Assembly (NCBI RefSeq): GCF_030866805.1
Contig: NZ_CP133019.1
Span: 1,860,001-1,924,000 of the forward strand
Direction of reading: 5' to 3'
Length of the DNA: 64,000 bases
Source: Microbacterium terrisoli
Lineage (GTDB): Bacteria; Actinomycetota; Actinomycetes; Actinomycetales; Microbacteriaceae
The first letter of the stretch is position 1. Each line of letters starts with the position of its first letter. The position numbers and the translations under genes were made by a program. Shown here piece by piece: positions 8,798-17,314 of this stretch. The notes under the pieces were generated by a model. The model was given only the letters and a program-made list of their open reading frames with translations. It was not told the origin of the DNA and made no database searches.

Positions 8798-8806
8798 TTG
8801 TCCACA
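8798..8806 (+). other. Isolated DnaA-box-like 9-mer
   Basis: TTGTCCACA matches the high-GC actinobacterial DnaA box exactly. It is single and lies between the DUF349 gene and the next gene, so it is not an origin. It may be a DnaA titration or regulatory site, or chance. Confidence 0.3.
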
Positions 8807-8840
8807 GGCCGGCGTCGGGTGAGCACGCGTCAGCCCTGCA

Positions 8841-9422
8841 ATGGGCGAGACTTCCGGTGTGGGTTCACCGTTCCTCTACTTCCCCGGTCAGCGGCTGTCG
8901 CGCGCCGAGCTCTCCGCTGCCTGCCTGGACGGGCACCTCGTCGAGATCGGCGAGGGCTACCTCCCCGCTGACGCGGTGGAGACCAGGGCGCTGCGGGCCG
9001 GCTCACTCGCACCCCTGTTGTCGGACGCGTACGCGCTGACCCACCTGAGCGCCGCGTGGGTGCACGGCGCGCTGGCCGAGCCGCCCGCGCGGCACCGTGC
9101 CCATCGGGTGATGGGCCCCCGACCCCACTACGTGCTCAGCCGGCGTCTCGCGCGCCACGATCAGCCGGTGGCGCATTCAGACCTCATCCGCACCGGCGGC
9201 GTGTGGGTGACCACGGCCGGGCGCACCCTCGCAGACCTCGCCCGTGAGCCCACCGATGCGCATCTGGCCGCCGCACGTCTGATGGTCGCCGTCGATGCCG
9301 TCCGTGTCGCCGACGGCATCGCGTGGCTGACCCACTCGGGCCCTGTGCACAACAAGCGCCCCGCGCTGGCGCTGCTGCGCGCGTGGGCGGGCGGACACGG
9401 CGAGCCGCTCACCCGGAGGTGA
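8841..9422 (+). CDS. AbiEi antitoxin-like protein (type IV TA antitoxin family, orphan)
   Basis: 193 aa from the ATG at 8841; a GTG at 8859 is an alternative start. The layout resembles AbiEi-like proteins: a short N-terminal winged-helix-like part (PGQRLSRAELSAACLDGHLV then GYLPAD), then an ALTHLSAAWVHG segment and a WVTTAGRTLADLAR segment in the second half. In AbiE systems the AbiEi antitoxin represses its promoter and counters the AbiEii nucleotidyltransferase. No AbiEii gene is next to it; the neighbour is relA on the other strand, and the two genes overlap tail to tail by 14 bp. Function is inferred from weak similarity only. Confidence 0.6.
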   Translation: MGETSGVGSPFLYFPGQRLSRAELSAACLDGHLVEIGEGYLPADAVETRALRAGSLAPLLSDAYALTHLSAAWVHGALAEPPARHRAHRVMGPRPHYVLSRRLARHDQPVAHSDLIRTGGVWVTTAGRTLADLAREPTDAHLAAARLMVAVDAVRVADGIAWLTHSGPVHNKRPALALLRAWAGGHGEPLTRR

Positions 9423-11664
9423 CGCGGTAGACGTCGTAAACGGCGTCGATGCGCCGTACGGCGTTCAGCACGCGATCCAGGTGCACCGTGTCGCCCATCT
9501 CGAACACGAAGCGGCTCAGTGCCAGCCGATCGTCGCTCGTGGTCACCGATGCAGACAGGATGTTCACGTGATGCTCGCTGAGTACGCGTGTCACATCGCT
9601 GAGCAGGCCCGACCTGTCGAGGGCCTCGACCTGGATCTGCACGAGGAACACGCTCTTGGTGGTCGGGGCCCACTCGACCTCGATCAGCCGCTCAGGATCC
9701 TTCATGAGGGCCTTCACGTTCGTGCAGTCAGCCCGGTGCACCGACACTCCGCTGCCCCGGGTGACGAAGCCGACGATCTGGTCGCCGGGCACCGGGGTGC
9801 AGCACTTGGCGAGTTTGACCAGGATGTCGGAGGCCCCGCGAACGAGAATGCCCGAGTCGCTCCCCCCGCGCGATGACCGCGGCTTGCCGCCCACCGGCGG
9901 CAGCTCGATGGCGCCCGTGGCGGTCTCTTCGACCGTCACCAGCGCCGTGACCTTCTCGAGCACCGACTGCGTCGACACGTGGCCCTCACCCACCGCCGCA
10001 TACAGCGCCGACACGTCTTCGTAACGCAGTTGCTGCGCCACCTCGGCGAACGAGTCCTGGCTCATCAGTCGCTGCAGGGGCAGATTCTGCCGGCGCATCG
10101 CGCGTGCGATCGCCTCTTTGCCCTGCTCGATGGCCTCTTCGCGGCGCTCCTTCGTGAACCAACCGCGGATCTTGCTGCGCGCTCGGGTGCTCTTGACGAA
10201 CGCGAGCCAGTCCTGGCTCGGGCCGGCATCCGGATTCTTCGACGTGAAGACCTCGACGACATCCCCCGAGTGCAGCTCGGACTCCAACGGCACCAGACGG
10301 CCGTTGACCTTCGCGCCCATGGTGCGGTGACCGATCTCGGTGTGCACCGCGTACGCGAAGTCGACAGGCGTCGCCCCGGCGGGCATCCCGATGACCCGCC
10401 CCTTCGGGGTGAAGACATACACCTCTTTCGCGCCGATCTCGAAGCGCAGTGAGTCGAGGAACTCCCCCGGGTCGGCGGTCTCGGCCTGCCAGTCCGAGAT
10501 GCGGGCCAGCCAGGCCATCTCGGCGTCGCTGGCGCGCCCGTCGTCCTTGCCGCCGTTCATGCGCTCTTTGTACTTCCAGTGCGCAGCCACGCCGTACTCA
10601 GCCTGCTGGTTCATCTCGTGTGTGCGGATCTGGATCTCGACGGTGCGCCCGCCCGGCCCGATCACCGTCGTGTGCAACGACTGGTAGAGATTGAACTTCG
10701 GGGTCGCGATGTAGTCCTTGAACCGGCCCGGCAGCGGCGTCCACCGCGCATGGATCGCGCCCAGCACTGCGTAGCAGTCGCGAACGGTGTTCACGAGCAC
10801 CCGGATGCCGATGAGGTCGTAGATGTCGTCGAACTCGCGTCCGCGCACGATCATCTTCTGGTACACCGAATACAGCTGCTTCGGCCGACCCTTGACCTGG
10901 CCTCGGATGCGCAGCTCGCGCAGGTCGGCCTCCACATCATGGATCACGCTCTGCACGTACTGCTCACGCTGCGGGGTGCGCTGCTTGACCAGGCTGTCGA
11001 TCTCGGCGTACAGCTTGGGCTGCAGCACGGCGAACGAGAGGTCCTCGAGCTCGGCCTTGATCGCCTGGATGCCGAGCCGGTGGGCCAGCGGGGCATAGAT
11101 CTCCAGCGTTTCGGTGGCCTTCTTGCGGGCCTTCTCCGGCGGGACGAAGCCCCACGTGCGCGCGTTGTGCAGACGGTCGGCGAGCTTGATCAGCAGAACC
11201 CGGATGTCGCGCGACATCGCGACGATCATCTTGCGCACGGTCTCGGCCTGCGCGCTCTCGCCGTATTTCACCTTGTCGAGTTTGGTCACGCCGTCCACGA
11301 GCATGGCGACCTCGTCGCCGTACTCCTGCGTCAGACGGTCCAGCCCGTAGTCGGTGTCTTCAACCGTGTCGTGCAGCAGAGCCGCGGCCACCGCACGCGG
11401 ACCGAGGCCCAGATCGGCGAGGATCTGCGCGACGGCCAGCGGATGCGTGATGTACGGCTCTCCGCTCTGGCGCACCTGACCGGTGTGCGCGCCATCAGCC
11501 GTGGCGTATGCGCGCTCGATGACCGACAGATCGCCCTTGGGGTGATGGGCGCGCACCGTGCGGATCAGCTGCTCGACGTCATCACGGCGAGCAGCGCGGG
11601 AGAAGATGCGTGGCACGAGCCGACGCAGCGACGAACTCTGCCCGGTGGGGACGGTCTCGGTCAT
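9409..11664 (-). CDS. relA: Bifunctional (p)ppGpp synthetase/hydrolase RelA/SpoT (Rel)
   Basis: 751 aa, full-length long RSH protein that makes and degrades the alarmone (p)ppGpp. Domains in order: HD hydrolase (ITHP about residue 72, catalytic HD at 98-99 in LLHDTVEDT), synthetase (YDLIGIRVLVNTVRDCY, GRFKDYIATPKFNLYQSLHT), TGS (VYVFTPKGRVIGMPAGATPV), a Cys-rich region (LAKCCTPVPGDQIVGF) and a C-terminal ACT domain. Both catalytic halves look intact. Located downstream of secF on the same strand but with its own -10 box at 11694-11699 and a G-rich ribosome site. Overlaps the AbiEi-like gene tail to tail by 14 bp. Confidence 0.97.
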   Translation of the reverse strand: MTETVPTGQSSSLRRLVPRIFSRAARRDDVEQLIRTVRAHHPKGDLSVIERAYATADGAHTGQVRQSGEPYITHPLAVAQILADLGLGPRAVAAALLHDTVEDTDYGLDRLTQEYGDEVAMLVDGVTKLDKVKYGESAQAETVRKMIVAMSRDIRVLLIKLADRLHNARTWGFVPPEKARKKATETLEIYAPLAHRLGIQAIKAELEDLSFAVLQPKLYAEIDSLVKQRTPQREQYVQSVIHDVEADLRELRIRGQVKGRPKQLYSVYQKMIVRGREFDDIYDLIGIRVLVNTVRDCYAVLGAIHARWTPLPGRFKDYIATPKFNLYQSLHTTVIGPGGRTVEIQIRTHEMNQQAEYGVAAHWKYKERMNGGKDDGRASDAEMAWLARISDWQAETADPGEFLDSLRFEIGAKEVYVFTPKGRVIGMPAGATPVDFAYAVHTEIGHRTMGAKVNGRLVPLESELHSGDVVEVFTSKNPDAGPSQDWLAFVKSTRARSKIRGWFTKERREEAIEQGKEAIARAMRRQNLPLQRLMSQDSFAEVAQQLRYEDVSALYAAVGEGHVSTQSVLEKVTALVTVEETATGAIELPPVGGKPRSSRGGSDSGILVRGASDILVKLAKCCTPVPGDQIVGFVTRGSGVSVHRADCTNVKALMKDPERLIEVEWAPTTKSVFLVQIQVEALDRSGLLSDVTRVLSEHHVNILSASVTTSDDRLALSRFVFEMGDTVHLDRVLNAVRRIDAVYDVYRVTSG

Positions 11665-11693
11665 CGCGTGACCCCCCTCCCCGTCGATCCGAC

Positions 11694-11699
11694 AATCCT
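11694..11699 (-). promoter_or_regulatory. -10 box of relA
   Basis: TAGGAT on the minus strand, giving a short leader of about 22 nt with a GGGGAGGGGGG ribosome site before the relA ATG. Confidence 0.5.
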
Positions 11700-11703
11700 A
11701 CGC

Positions 11704-11727
11704 CCGGGCGGGCTCCCGCCCGCCCGG
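11704..11727 (-). terminator. Hairpin after secF
   Basis: Perfect 9-bp stem (CCGGGCGGG with its complement), 6-nt loop, 14 bp after the secF stop. It directly abuts the relA -10 box, so it separates the secDF unit from relA. No T tract. Confidence 0.65.
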
Positions 11728-11740
11728 TGTCGCGCCGCCG

Positions 11741-12730
11741 TCACACCGCAACGGCAGCGCGTTCGCGCGCCTTGACCACCTTCGCGTCGTGCTCCTTGAC
11801 CCCGACCTCGGTCTCGCGGAACAGCGAGTACAGCGGCGATGCGACGAACAGGGTCGAGTACGCCGCGACGATGATCCCCACGAAGATCGACAGCGAGATG
11901 TCGCTGAGGGTCTGCGCCCCCAGCCAGAACGCGCCGATGAACAGAATCGCCCCGACCGGAAGGACCGCCACCACCGTCGTATTGATCGAGCGCACGAGCG
12001 TCTGGTTCACCGCCAGGTTGACCGACTCGCCGAATCTGCGGTCCATGTGGCCGGCATCGTCGCGGGTGATCTCGCGGATCTTGTCGAAGACCACCGTCAC
12101 GTCATACAGCGAATACGCCAGGATCGTGAGGAACCCGATCACCGCCGCCGGCGAGATCTCGAATCCCGCCAGCGCGTACACGCCGATGGTGATCACCAGC
12201 ACGTCGACCAGGCCGATGATCGACGCCGCAGACATCTTCCAGGTACGGAAGTACAGCGCCAGGATCAGGAAGGTCAGAGCAAGGAAGATCGCCAGGCCCC
12301 ACAGCGATTGCCGTGTCACGTCAGCGCCCCAGCTCGGGCCGATGAAGGATGCCGTGACTTCCTTCAACTCGACGTCATACGTCTTCGCCAGCGCTTGACT
12401 GACGGCCTCGGTCTGCGCCGGCGTCATCTGGTTCGTCTGCACGCGAACCGCGTCCTTGCCGACCGTGGTCACCTTGGTCGTGGCATTCGGAACCACCGAG
12501 AGCACCGCAGCGGTCGCCTTGGTCTGATCCGGGTTCGCGATGCTGGAAACGGTGAACTGAGATCCGCCGGTGAACTCGATCGAGAACTGGATGGGCCGGA
12601 CGAACGGCACCAGCACCGAGCCCAGTACCAGCAGGGCCGCGATGATGAACCACAGCCGACGCTTGGCGACGAACGGGAAGGAGCGCTTGCCCGAGTAGAG
12701 GTCGTTGCCGAATTGGCTCATGACGCCCAT
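11741..12730 (-). CDS. secF: Protein translocase subunit SecF
   Basis: 329 aa. Membrane partner of SecD that uses the proton gradient to assist late steps of Sec export. N-terminal membrane segment (LWFIIAALLVLGSVLVPFV), the D1-like motif IQFSIEFTGGSQF, a periplasmic-type domain, then a five-helix RND-like bundle with the ALYFRTWKMSAASIIGLVDV segment and the conserved YSLYDTVVVFDKIRE-like stretch (here YSLYDVTVVFDKIRE). Overlaps the secD stop by 1 nt (TGATG). A second Met three codons in (MSQFGND) is an equally possible start. Confidence 0.97.
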   Translation of the reverse strand: MGVMSQFGNDLYSGKRSFPFVAKRRLWFIIAALLVLGSVLVPFVRPIQFSIEFTGGSQFTVSSIANPDQTKATAAVLSVVPNATTKVTTVGKDAVRVQTNQMTPAQTEAVSQALAKTYDVELKEVTASFIGPSWGADVTRQSLWGLAIFLALTFLILALYFRTWKMSAASIIGLVDVLVITIGVYALAGFEISPAAVIGFLTILAYSLYDVTVVFDKIREITRDDAGHMDRRFGESVNLAVNQTLVRSINTTVVAVLPVGAILFIGAFWLGAQTLSDISLSIFVGIIVAAYSTLFVASPLYSLFRETEVGVKEHDAKVVKARERAAVAV

Positions 12731-14475
12731 CAGCGATCAGCCCCCTTCTTGGACGAATCGGTACTGGCCTTGGTGCCGTCGCCGGACGGGCCGCCCGCAC
12801 CGATCTCGGCGGCGCGCTTGCGCTCGGCGATGGTCTGCCGACGCTCGGCCTCGCCCCGCGATCGGCCGACACGCCGCACGGCGGCGCCCTTGCCTTCGAT
12901 CGCCGGTGCGCGGAACTGCGCCCGACCGCGATAGACCGCACCCAGCGCTTCGGGATCCATGCCCGACAGACGATGCCCCTCCCCGAAGAATCGGGTCCGA
13001 GCGATCAGCTGCATCACCGGGTGGGTGAACAGGATGAAGATCAGGATGTCGATGGCGGTGGTCAGACCCAGCGTGAAGGCGAAGCCCTTCACCGTGGCGT
13101 CGGCCAGGATGTACAGCACGACGGCGGCGAGGATGTTGACCGCCTTGGCGATGTAGATCGTCCGCTTCGCGCTGGCCCAGCCGTCTTCGACAGCACTGGT
13201 GATCGACTTGCCGTCGCGCAATTCGTCGCGTATTCGCTCGAAGTACACGATGAACGAGTCGGCGGTGAATGCGATCGTCACGATCAGACCGGCGACACCG
13301 GCCAGTGAGAGTCGGAAGCCCATCCGCCAGGCCAGGATGCAGAGCATCACGTACGTGATGACGCCCATCACCCCCAGCGAGGCGATGATGATGAAACCCA
13401 GCGCGCGGTAGCTGATCAGCGAGTACAGCGCGACCAGGGCGAGACCGATCAGGCCCGCGATCAGGCCGATCTGCAGCTGCTGCGTGCCCAGCGTCGCCGA
13501 GATGGTGTCAGAGCTGACCACCTTGAAGCTGAGCGGGAGCGCGCCGTACTTCAGCTGATCGGCGAGGGTCTGCGCGCTCTCCTGGGTGAAGTTGCCCGAG
13601 ATCGACGGGTTGCCGTCGGTGATGATCGCGCGCATCGCCGGCGCCGAGACGACCTTGCCGTCCAGCACGAAGGCGAACTGGTTCAGCGGGGCCTGTGCGC
13701 CGTACAGACGCTGGCTGACCTCGGTGAAGACCTTGGTGCCGGCGGCGTTGAACTTGACCAGCACCTCCCACTGGCCGTTCTGAGAGTTCTGGCCCGAGGA
13801 GGCATCCGTGATCGAAGAGCCGTCGAGCTCGGTGGGACCCAAGATGAACTTCTGGCTGTCCTCGAGGTCGCACGTGATCATCGGCTGATCTTTGGGTGCG
13901 TTCGCGGGATCGTTGTTCTTGTCCTTGCAGTCGTACGCGAGGAACTGCGCCTGCAGCTTCGGCGTGATCCAGTTGGGATCGCTGGCGTTGCTCGGCGAGG
14001 CCGTCGGTGTCGCACGCAGCGTCGCCGCCGGCGACGGATACGGCGTCTCCTTCTTATCGTCGCCGACGAAGCTCGTCGCCGGGGACCCGACGAACAGCAC
14101 GGGCCGCAGCTGCAGCTGCGCGGCCGCCTCGATCCGCTGGCGCGTCTCTGCGTCGGCCTGACCCGGGATCTGGACCACAATCTGGTTGCCCGACTGCGTC
14201 GTGATGTCCGACTCGCCGACACCCGAAGCATCCACGCGCTGACGGATGATGGCAGCGGCCTGGTTCATCTGGTCGTTCGTGGGCGGCTTGCCGTCGACCG
14301 TCTGGGCTTGCAGGATGATCTGCGTGCCGCCCTGCAGGTCGAGGGCGAGTTCAGGAGCCCAATGGGCCTGACCCAGCGCCACACCGAGCGTGTTGATTCC
14401 GAACAGCACGCCGATGACGATGACAAGGCCCAGCAGTGCACGCCAGGCGTGCCGGACAGGGGTGGATGTGGCCAC
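12730..14475 (-). CDS. secD: Protein translocase subunit SecD
   Basis: 581 aa. Large membrane partner of SecF in Sec-dependent export. N-terminal membrane helix (ALLGLVIVIGVLFGINTLGV), the D1 motif APELALDLQGGTQIILQAQT, a long extracytoplasmic P1 domain containing low-complexity Thr/Ser/Asp linkers, then the RND-type bundle with LISYRALGFIIIASLGVMGV and ITIAFTADSFIVYFERIRDE-like motifs. A C-terminal basic tail rich in Lys and Arg follows the last helix. Operon yajC-secD-secF, with 33 bp between yajC and secD. Confidence 0.97.
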   Translation of the reverse strand: MATSTPVRHAWRALLGLVIVIGVLFGINTLGVALGQAHWAPELALDLQGGTQIILQAQTVDGKPPTNDQMNQAAAIIRQRVDASGVGESDITTQSGNQIVVQIPGQADAETRQRIEAAAQLQLRPVLFVGSPATSFVGDDKKETPYPSPAATLRATPTASPSNASDPNWITPKLQAQFLAYDCKDKNNDPANAPKDQPMITCDLEDSQKFILGPTELDGSSITDASSGQNSQNGQWEVLVKFNAAGTKVFTEVSQRLYGAQAPLNQFAFVLDGKVVSAPAMRAIITDGNPSISGNFTQESAQTLADQLKYGALPLSFKVVSSDTISATLGTQQLQIGLIAGLIGLALVALYSLISYRALGFIIIASLGVMGVITYVMLCILAWRMGFRLSLAGVAGLIVTIAFTADSFIVYFERIRDELRDGKSITSAVEDGWASAKRTIYIAKAVNILAAVVLYILADATVKGFAFTLGLTTAIDILIFILFTHPVMQLIARTRFFGEGHRLSGMDPEALGAVYRGRAQFRAPAIEGKGAAVRRVGRSRGEAERRQTIAERKRAAEIGAGGPSGDGTKASTDSSKKGADR

Positions 14476-14508
14476 GGAGGGTCAGCTTTCTCGCGGGGCG
14501 AAGCCTGA

Positions 14509-14928
14509 TCAGGCTTCCGAGTCGTCCTTCTTGTCGTCTTGCGCTCGCAGTCGCGCAGCCGTCTCATCGGCAGACTCGATGTGCGTGTCGCCCGACGCAG
14601 CCGGACCGTCGAACGCGGGAGCGTCATCGAGCGGCACCGCATCCTTCGGCTCGACCACGCGCAGGATCGCCTGGCTGTGCACCCTGATGTCGACGCCGGG
14701 GGCGATCTCGACCACCGCGGGCTGGTCGAGGTTGTCGGGGTCGTACGAGACGATCGTGCCGTACAGGCCGCCCTGCAACAGGACCTCAGCGCCCGGGACG
14801 GTCTGGCGCGCCTTGGCCTCCTGCTCGACCTTCTGCTTGGCGGCGCGACGACGAGAACTCCAGAACATGAAGACCAGCAAGACCACCAGGAGGATGATCA
14901 GACCGTACTGCGAGAAGAACTGAGCCAT
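14509..14928 (-). CDS. yajC: Preprotein translocase subunit YajC
   Basis: 139 aa from the ATG at 14928. One N-terminal membrane helix (YGLIILLVVLLVFMFWSSRR), basic stop-transfer residues, then the YajC core (QTVPGAEVLLQGGLYGTIVS, VEIAPGVDIRVHSQAILRVV) and an acidic tail rich in Asp and Glu. YajC associates with SecDF. A GTG at 14958 is in frame but gives a Pro-rich front unlike the family; AAAGG lies upstream of the ATG, somewhat far. First gene of the yajC-secD-secF group, downstream of ruvB. Confidence 0.93.
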   Translation of the reverse strand: MAQFFSQYGLIILLVVLLVFMFWSSRRRAAKQKVEQEAKARQTVPGAEVLLQGGLYGTIVSYDPDNLDQPAVVEIAPGVDIRVHSQAILRVVEPKDAVPLDDAPAFDGPAASGDTHIESADETAARLRAQDDKKDDSEA

Positions 14929-15004
14929 GAGGCAGAGTGGACCTTTCGGAAGAGGCACGCCGCGGCGGCGCTGCCTTGAGTGTCGGGGGGAAAGCCTTCA
15001 GCGA

Positions 15005-16036
15005 TTATAGGTCATCGAGGTCGAGCGTCCCGCCCGCGGGGCGTTCGCCCAAGTGCGCATACGCTGCAGGCGTAGCGATTCTGCCACGCGGTGTGCGCCC
15101 TACGAACCCGATGCGCACCAGGTACGGCTCGACGACGGACTCGATCGTCTCTGCTTCTTCTCCGGCTGTCACCGCGAGCGTGTTCAGACCGACGGGACCT
15201 CCCTGGAACCGGTGGATGAGCGCATCCAGGACTGCGCGGTCCAAACGGTCCAGGCCGATCGCGTCGACGTCGTACAGGTCCAGCGCCGCGTCGACGGTGG
15301 CGGTGTCGACATCGCCGCCGGTCGATCCGGAGCCGTTCACGACGACGTAGTCCCGCACGCGCCGCAGCAGCCGATTGGCGATGCGCGGCGTGCCGCGCGA
15401 ACGGCGGGCGATCTCGGCACGCGCGGGCTGCGGCAGCGGGATGTCGAGCATGATCGCTGAGCGTGCGACCACCTGCTCGAGCTCTTCAGGCTCGTAGTAC
15501 TCGAGGTGTGCGGTGAACCCGAACCTGTCGCGCAGCGGGTTGGGCAGCAGGCCTGACCGGGTGGTGGCGCCGACGAGCGTGAACGGAGCCAGATCCAGCG
15601 GAATGCTCGTGGCCCCGGCGCCTTTGCCCACCATGATGTCGATGCGGAAGTCCTCCATCGCCAGGTACAGCATCTCTTCTGCCGACCGCGCCATGCGGTG
15701 CACCTCATCGATGAACAGGACTTCGCCCGGTGTCAGACTCGACAGCAGTGCGGCGAGGTCACCGGCGTGTTGGATGGCCGGGCCGCTGGACATGCGCAGC
15801 GCACGCCCGCTCTCGTGCGCGACGATCATGGCGAGAGTCGTCTTTCCCAGCCCCGGCGGCCCGGCCAGCAGGATGTGGTCGGGCGGACGCTGTTGGATGC
15901 GTGCCGCGTCCAACAGCAGCTGCAGTTGGCCGCGCACCTTCTGCTGACCCACGAACTCGGCCAGCGACGACGGCCGCAGCGCGCCTTCGATCGCGAGTTC
16001 GGACTCGTCCTGGGGTTCGGGATCCAGTTCAGCCAC
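15005..16036 (-). CDS. ruvB: Holliday junction branch migration ATPase RuvB
   Basis: 343 aa. Hexameric AAA+ motor that drives branch migration with RuvA. Walker [10 protein letters not shown] at residues 59-67, Walker [10 protein letters not shown] at 107-115, sensor motif [18 protein letters not shown] and a C-terminal winged helix ([23 protein letters not shown], here [19 protein letters not shown]). GTG start overlaps the ruvA stop by 8 nt, so translation is coupled. Confidence 0.98.
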   Translation of the reverse strand: MAELDPEPQDESELAIEGALRPSSLAEFVGQQKVRGQLQLLLDAARIQQRPPDHILLAGPPGLGKTTLAMIVAHESGRALRMSSGPAIQHAGDLAALLSSLTPGEVLFIDEVHRMARSAEEMLYLAMEDFRIDIMVGKGAGATSIPLDLAPFTLVGATTRSGLLPNPLRDRFGFTAHLEYYEPEELEQVVARSAIMLDIPLPQPARAEIARRSRGTPRIANRLLRRVRDYVVVNGSGSTGGDVDTATVDAALDLYDVDAIGLDRLDRAVLDALIHRFQGGPVGLNTLAVTAGEEAETIESVVEPYLVRIGFVGRTPRGRIATPAAYAHLGERPAGGTLDLDDL

Positions 16037-16649
16037 GGGGGCTCTCCGCTCGCGCCGGCCCCAGCTGGGCCAGCGTCATCCGCAGCAGTGCGGGCACTTG
16101 TACAGACTCGGCCTCCGAGGCATCCCCCATCGCGGCCTCCACCGCCTCGATGGCCACGCGCTCGCTCCAGCCGAGTCCGACCAGGGCTGCGACGACCTGC
16201 GTCGACACTCCCGCGACCGCGGCAGGGGCCGCAGCTCCGGTCGCCACCGGTGGCGCGAGCTTGCCGGCCAGCTGCACGACGATCAGTTTCGCCGTCTTCG
16301 GTCCGATGCCCGATACCCGGCGGAAGGGCTTGTCGTCGTCGTCGGCGACCGCCTGCGCGATCTGGTCGACCTCCATGGCAGACAGCACCCCCATCGCCGA
16401 CTTCGGGCCGACGCCGGTCACGCCCAGCAGAATGCCGAACAGTGAGCATTGCGCCCGGTCGGCGAAGCCGAACAGCGACAGTGCGTCTTCGCGGACGATG
16501 AGCGTCGTGTGGAGTCGGATCTGCTCGCCGATGCGTGCTGACCGAGCGACATCCGGCGTCACGGACACGGTGAAGCCCATGCCGCCGACCATCACCTCGA
16601 CGAGGTCCGCCCCGGCGTGCAGCACCGTGCCGTGAAGGGAAGAGATCAT
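16029..16649 (-). CDS. ruvA: Holliday junction branch migration protein RuvA
   Basis: 206 aa from the ATG at 16649, normal RuvA length. N-terminal OB fold ([20 protein letters not shown]), tandem helix-hairpin-helix motifs ([19 protein letters not shown] and [20 protein letters not shown]) and a C-terminal domain III that binds RuvB. The ATG lies 7 nt after a TAGGGT -10 box, so ruvA has its own leaderless promoter, with a LexA-like box at 16672-16687. Longer in-frame extensions lack family similarity. Confidence 0.97.
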   Translation of the reverse strand: MISSLHGTVLHAGADLVEVMVGGMGFTVSVTPDVARSARIGEQIRLHTTLIVREDALSLFGFADRAQCSLFGILLGVTGVGPKSAMGVLSAMEVDQIAQAVADDDDKPFRRVSGIGPKTAKLIVVQLAGKLAPPVATGAAAPAAVAGVSTQVVAALVGLGWSERVAIEAVEAAMGDASEAESVQVPALLRMTLAQLGPARAESPRG

Positions 16650-16656
16650 GCCCCCA

Positions 16657-16662
16657 ACCCTA
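16657..16662 (-). promoter_or_regulatory. -10 box of ruvAB, leaderless type
   Basis: TAGGGT on the minus strand, then 7 nt, then the ruvA ATG. Confidence 0.55.
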
Positions 16663-16671
16663 CGCGAGGCG

Positions 16672-16687
16672 TCGGACGTTTGTTCGA
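16672..16687 (-). promoter_or_regulatory. LexA/SOS box upstream of ruvA
   Basis: On the minus strand the site reads TCGAAC-AAAC-GTCCGA. It matches the Gram-positive/actinobacterial SOS consensus TCGAAC-N4-GTTCGA at all but one position. It overlaps the expected -35 region of the ruvA promoter, as a repressor site should, and lies between the ruvC stop and ruvA. Confidence 0.65.
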
Positions 16688-16699
16688 GCGACACACACC

Positions 16700-17269
16700 T
16701 CATCGCCGGGTGAGGCGCTCCGCATCGGCCCACGCCCGCTGCGCCGGCGTGAGCGGTCCGTTCAGGGCCGGCACCTGCGGTCCACCCCCGCGCCACGCAT
16801 GGCACAGGGCAAGAGCCAGCGCGTCGGCGGCGTCGGCCGGCTTGGGCAGTTCATCCAGCTTGAGCACGCGCGCCACCATCGTCTGCACCTGCCGCTTGTC
16901 GGCATTGCCGTACCCGGTGATGGCCGCCTTCACCTCGCTCGGAGTGTGGGTGGCGGCCGGAATGCCGTGCTCAGCCGCCAGCAGCAGCGCGATGCCGCTG
17001 GCCTGGGCGGTGCCCATCACCGTTGCGCGGTTGTTCTGCGCGAACACGCGCTCCACGGCCAGCACATCGGGATGATGCTCGGCAAGAACCAGGCGGATGC
17101 CGGCGGCGATCACCGCGAGACGCTGCTCGATGCGCGCGTCGACGGCCGACCGTATGACGCTGACATGCACAAGGCGCGCAGATCGGTCGGGGGCGACATC
17201 CACCACCCCCACGCCGCAACGCGTCAGGCCCGGGTCGATGCCGAGCACGCGCAATCGTCTGCCGGCCAC
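16700..17269 (-). CDS. ruvC: Holliday junction resolvase RuvC
   Basis: 189 aa. Endonuclease that cuts Holliday junctions symmetrically together with RuvAB. The four acidic catalytic residues are visible: D12 in VLGIDPGLTRCG, E73 in LAVERVF, and D146 and D149 in PADAADALALALCH. The C-terminus has a 30-residue extension beyond the usual core. GTG start lies 6 nt after a TAGGCT -10 box, probably leaderless. A 50-bp gap with a separate promoter divides it from ruvA. Confidence 0.97.
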   Translation of the reverse strand: MAGRRLRVLGIDPGLTRCGVGVVDVAPDRSARLVHVSVIRSAVDARIEQRLAVIAAGIRLVLAEHHPDVLAVERVFAQNNRATVMGTAQASGIALLLAAEHGIPAATHTPSEVKAAITGYGNADKRQVQTMVARVLKLDELPKPADAADALALALCHAWRGGGPQVPALNGPLTPAQRAWADAERLTRR

Positions 17270-17275
17270 GTCCTC

Positions 17276-17281
17276 AGCCTA
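17276..17281 (-). promoter_or_regulatory. -10 box of ruvC, leaderless type
   Basis: TAGGCT on the minus strand, then 6 nt, then the ruvC GTG. I see no LexA-like box upstream of it. Confidence 0.55.
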
Positions 17282-17314
17282 GAAGCGCACGACCGGTCCG
17301 GCCGGACGCCACGC

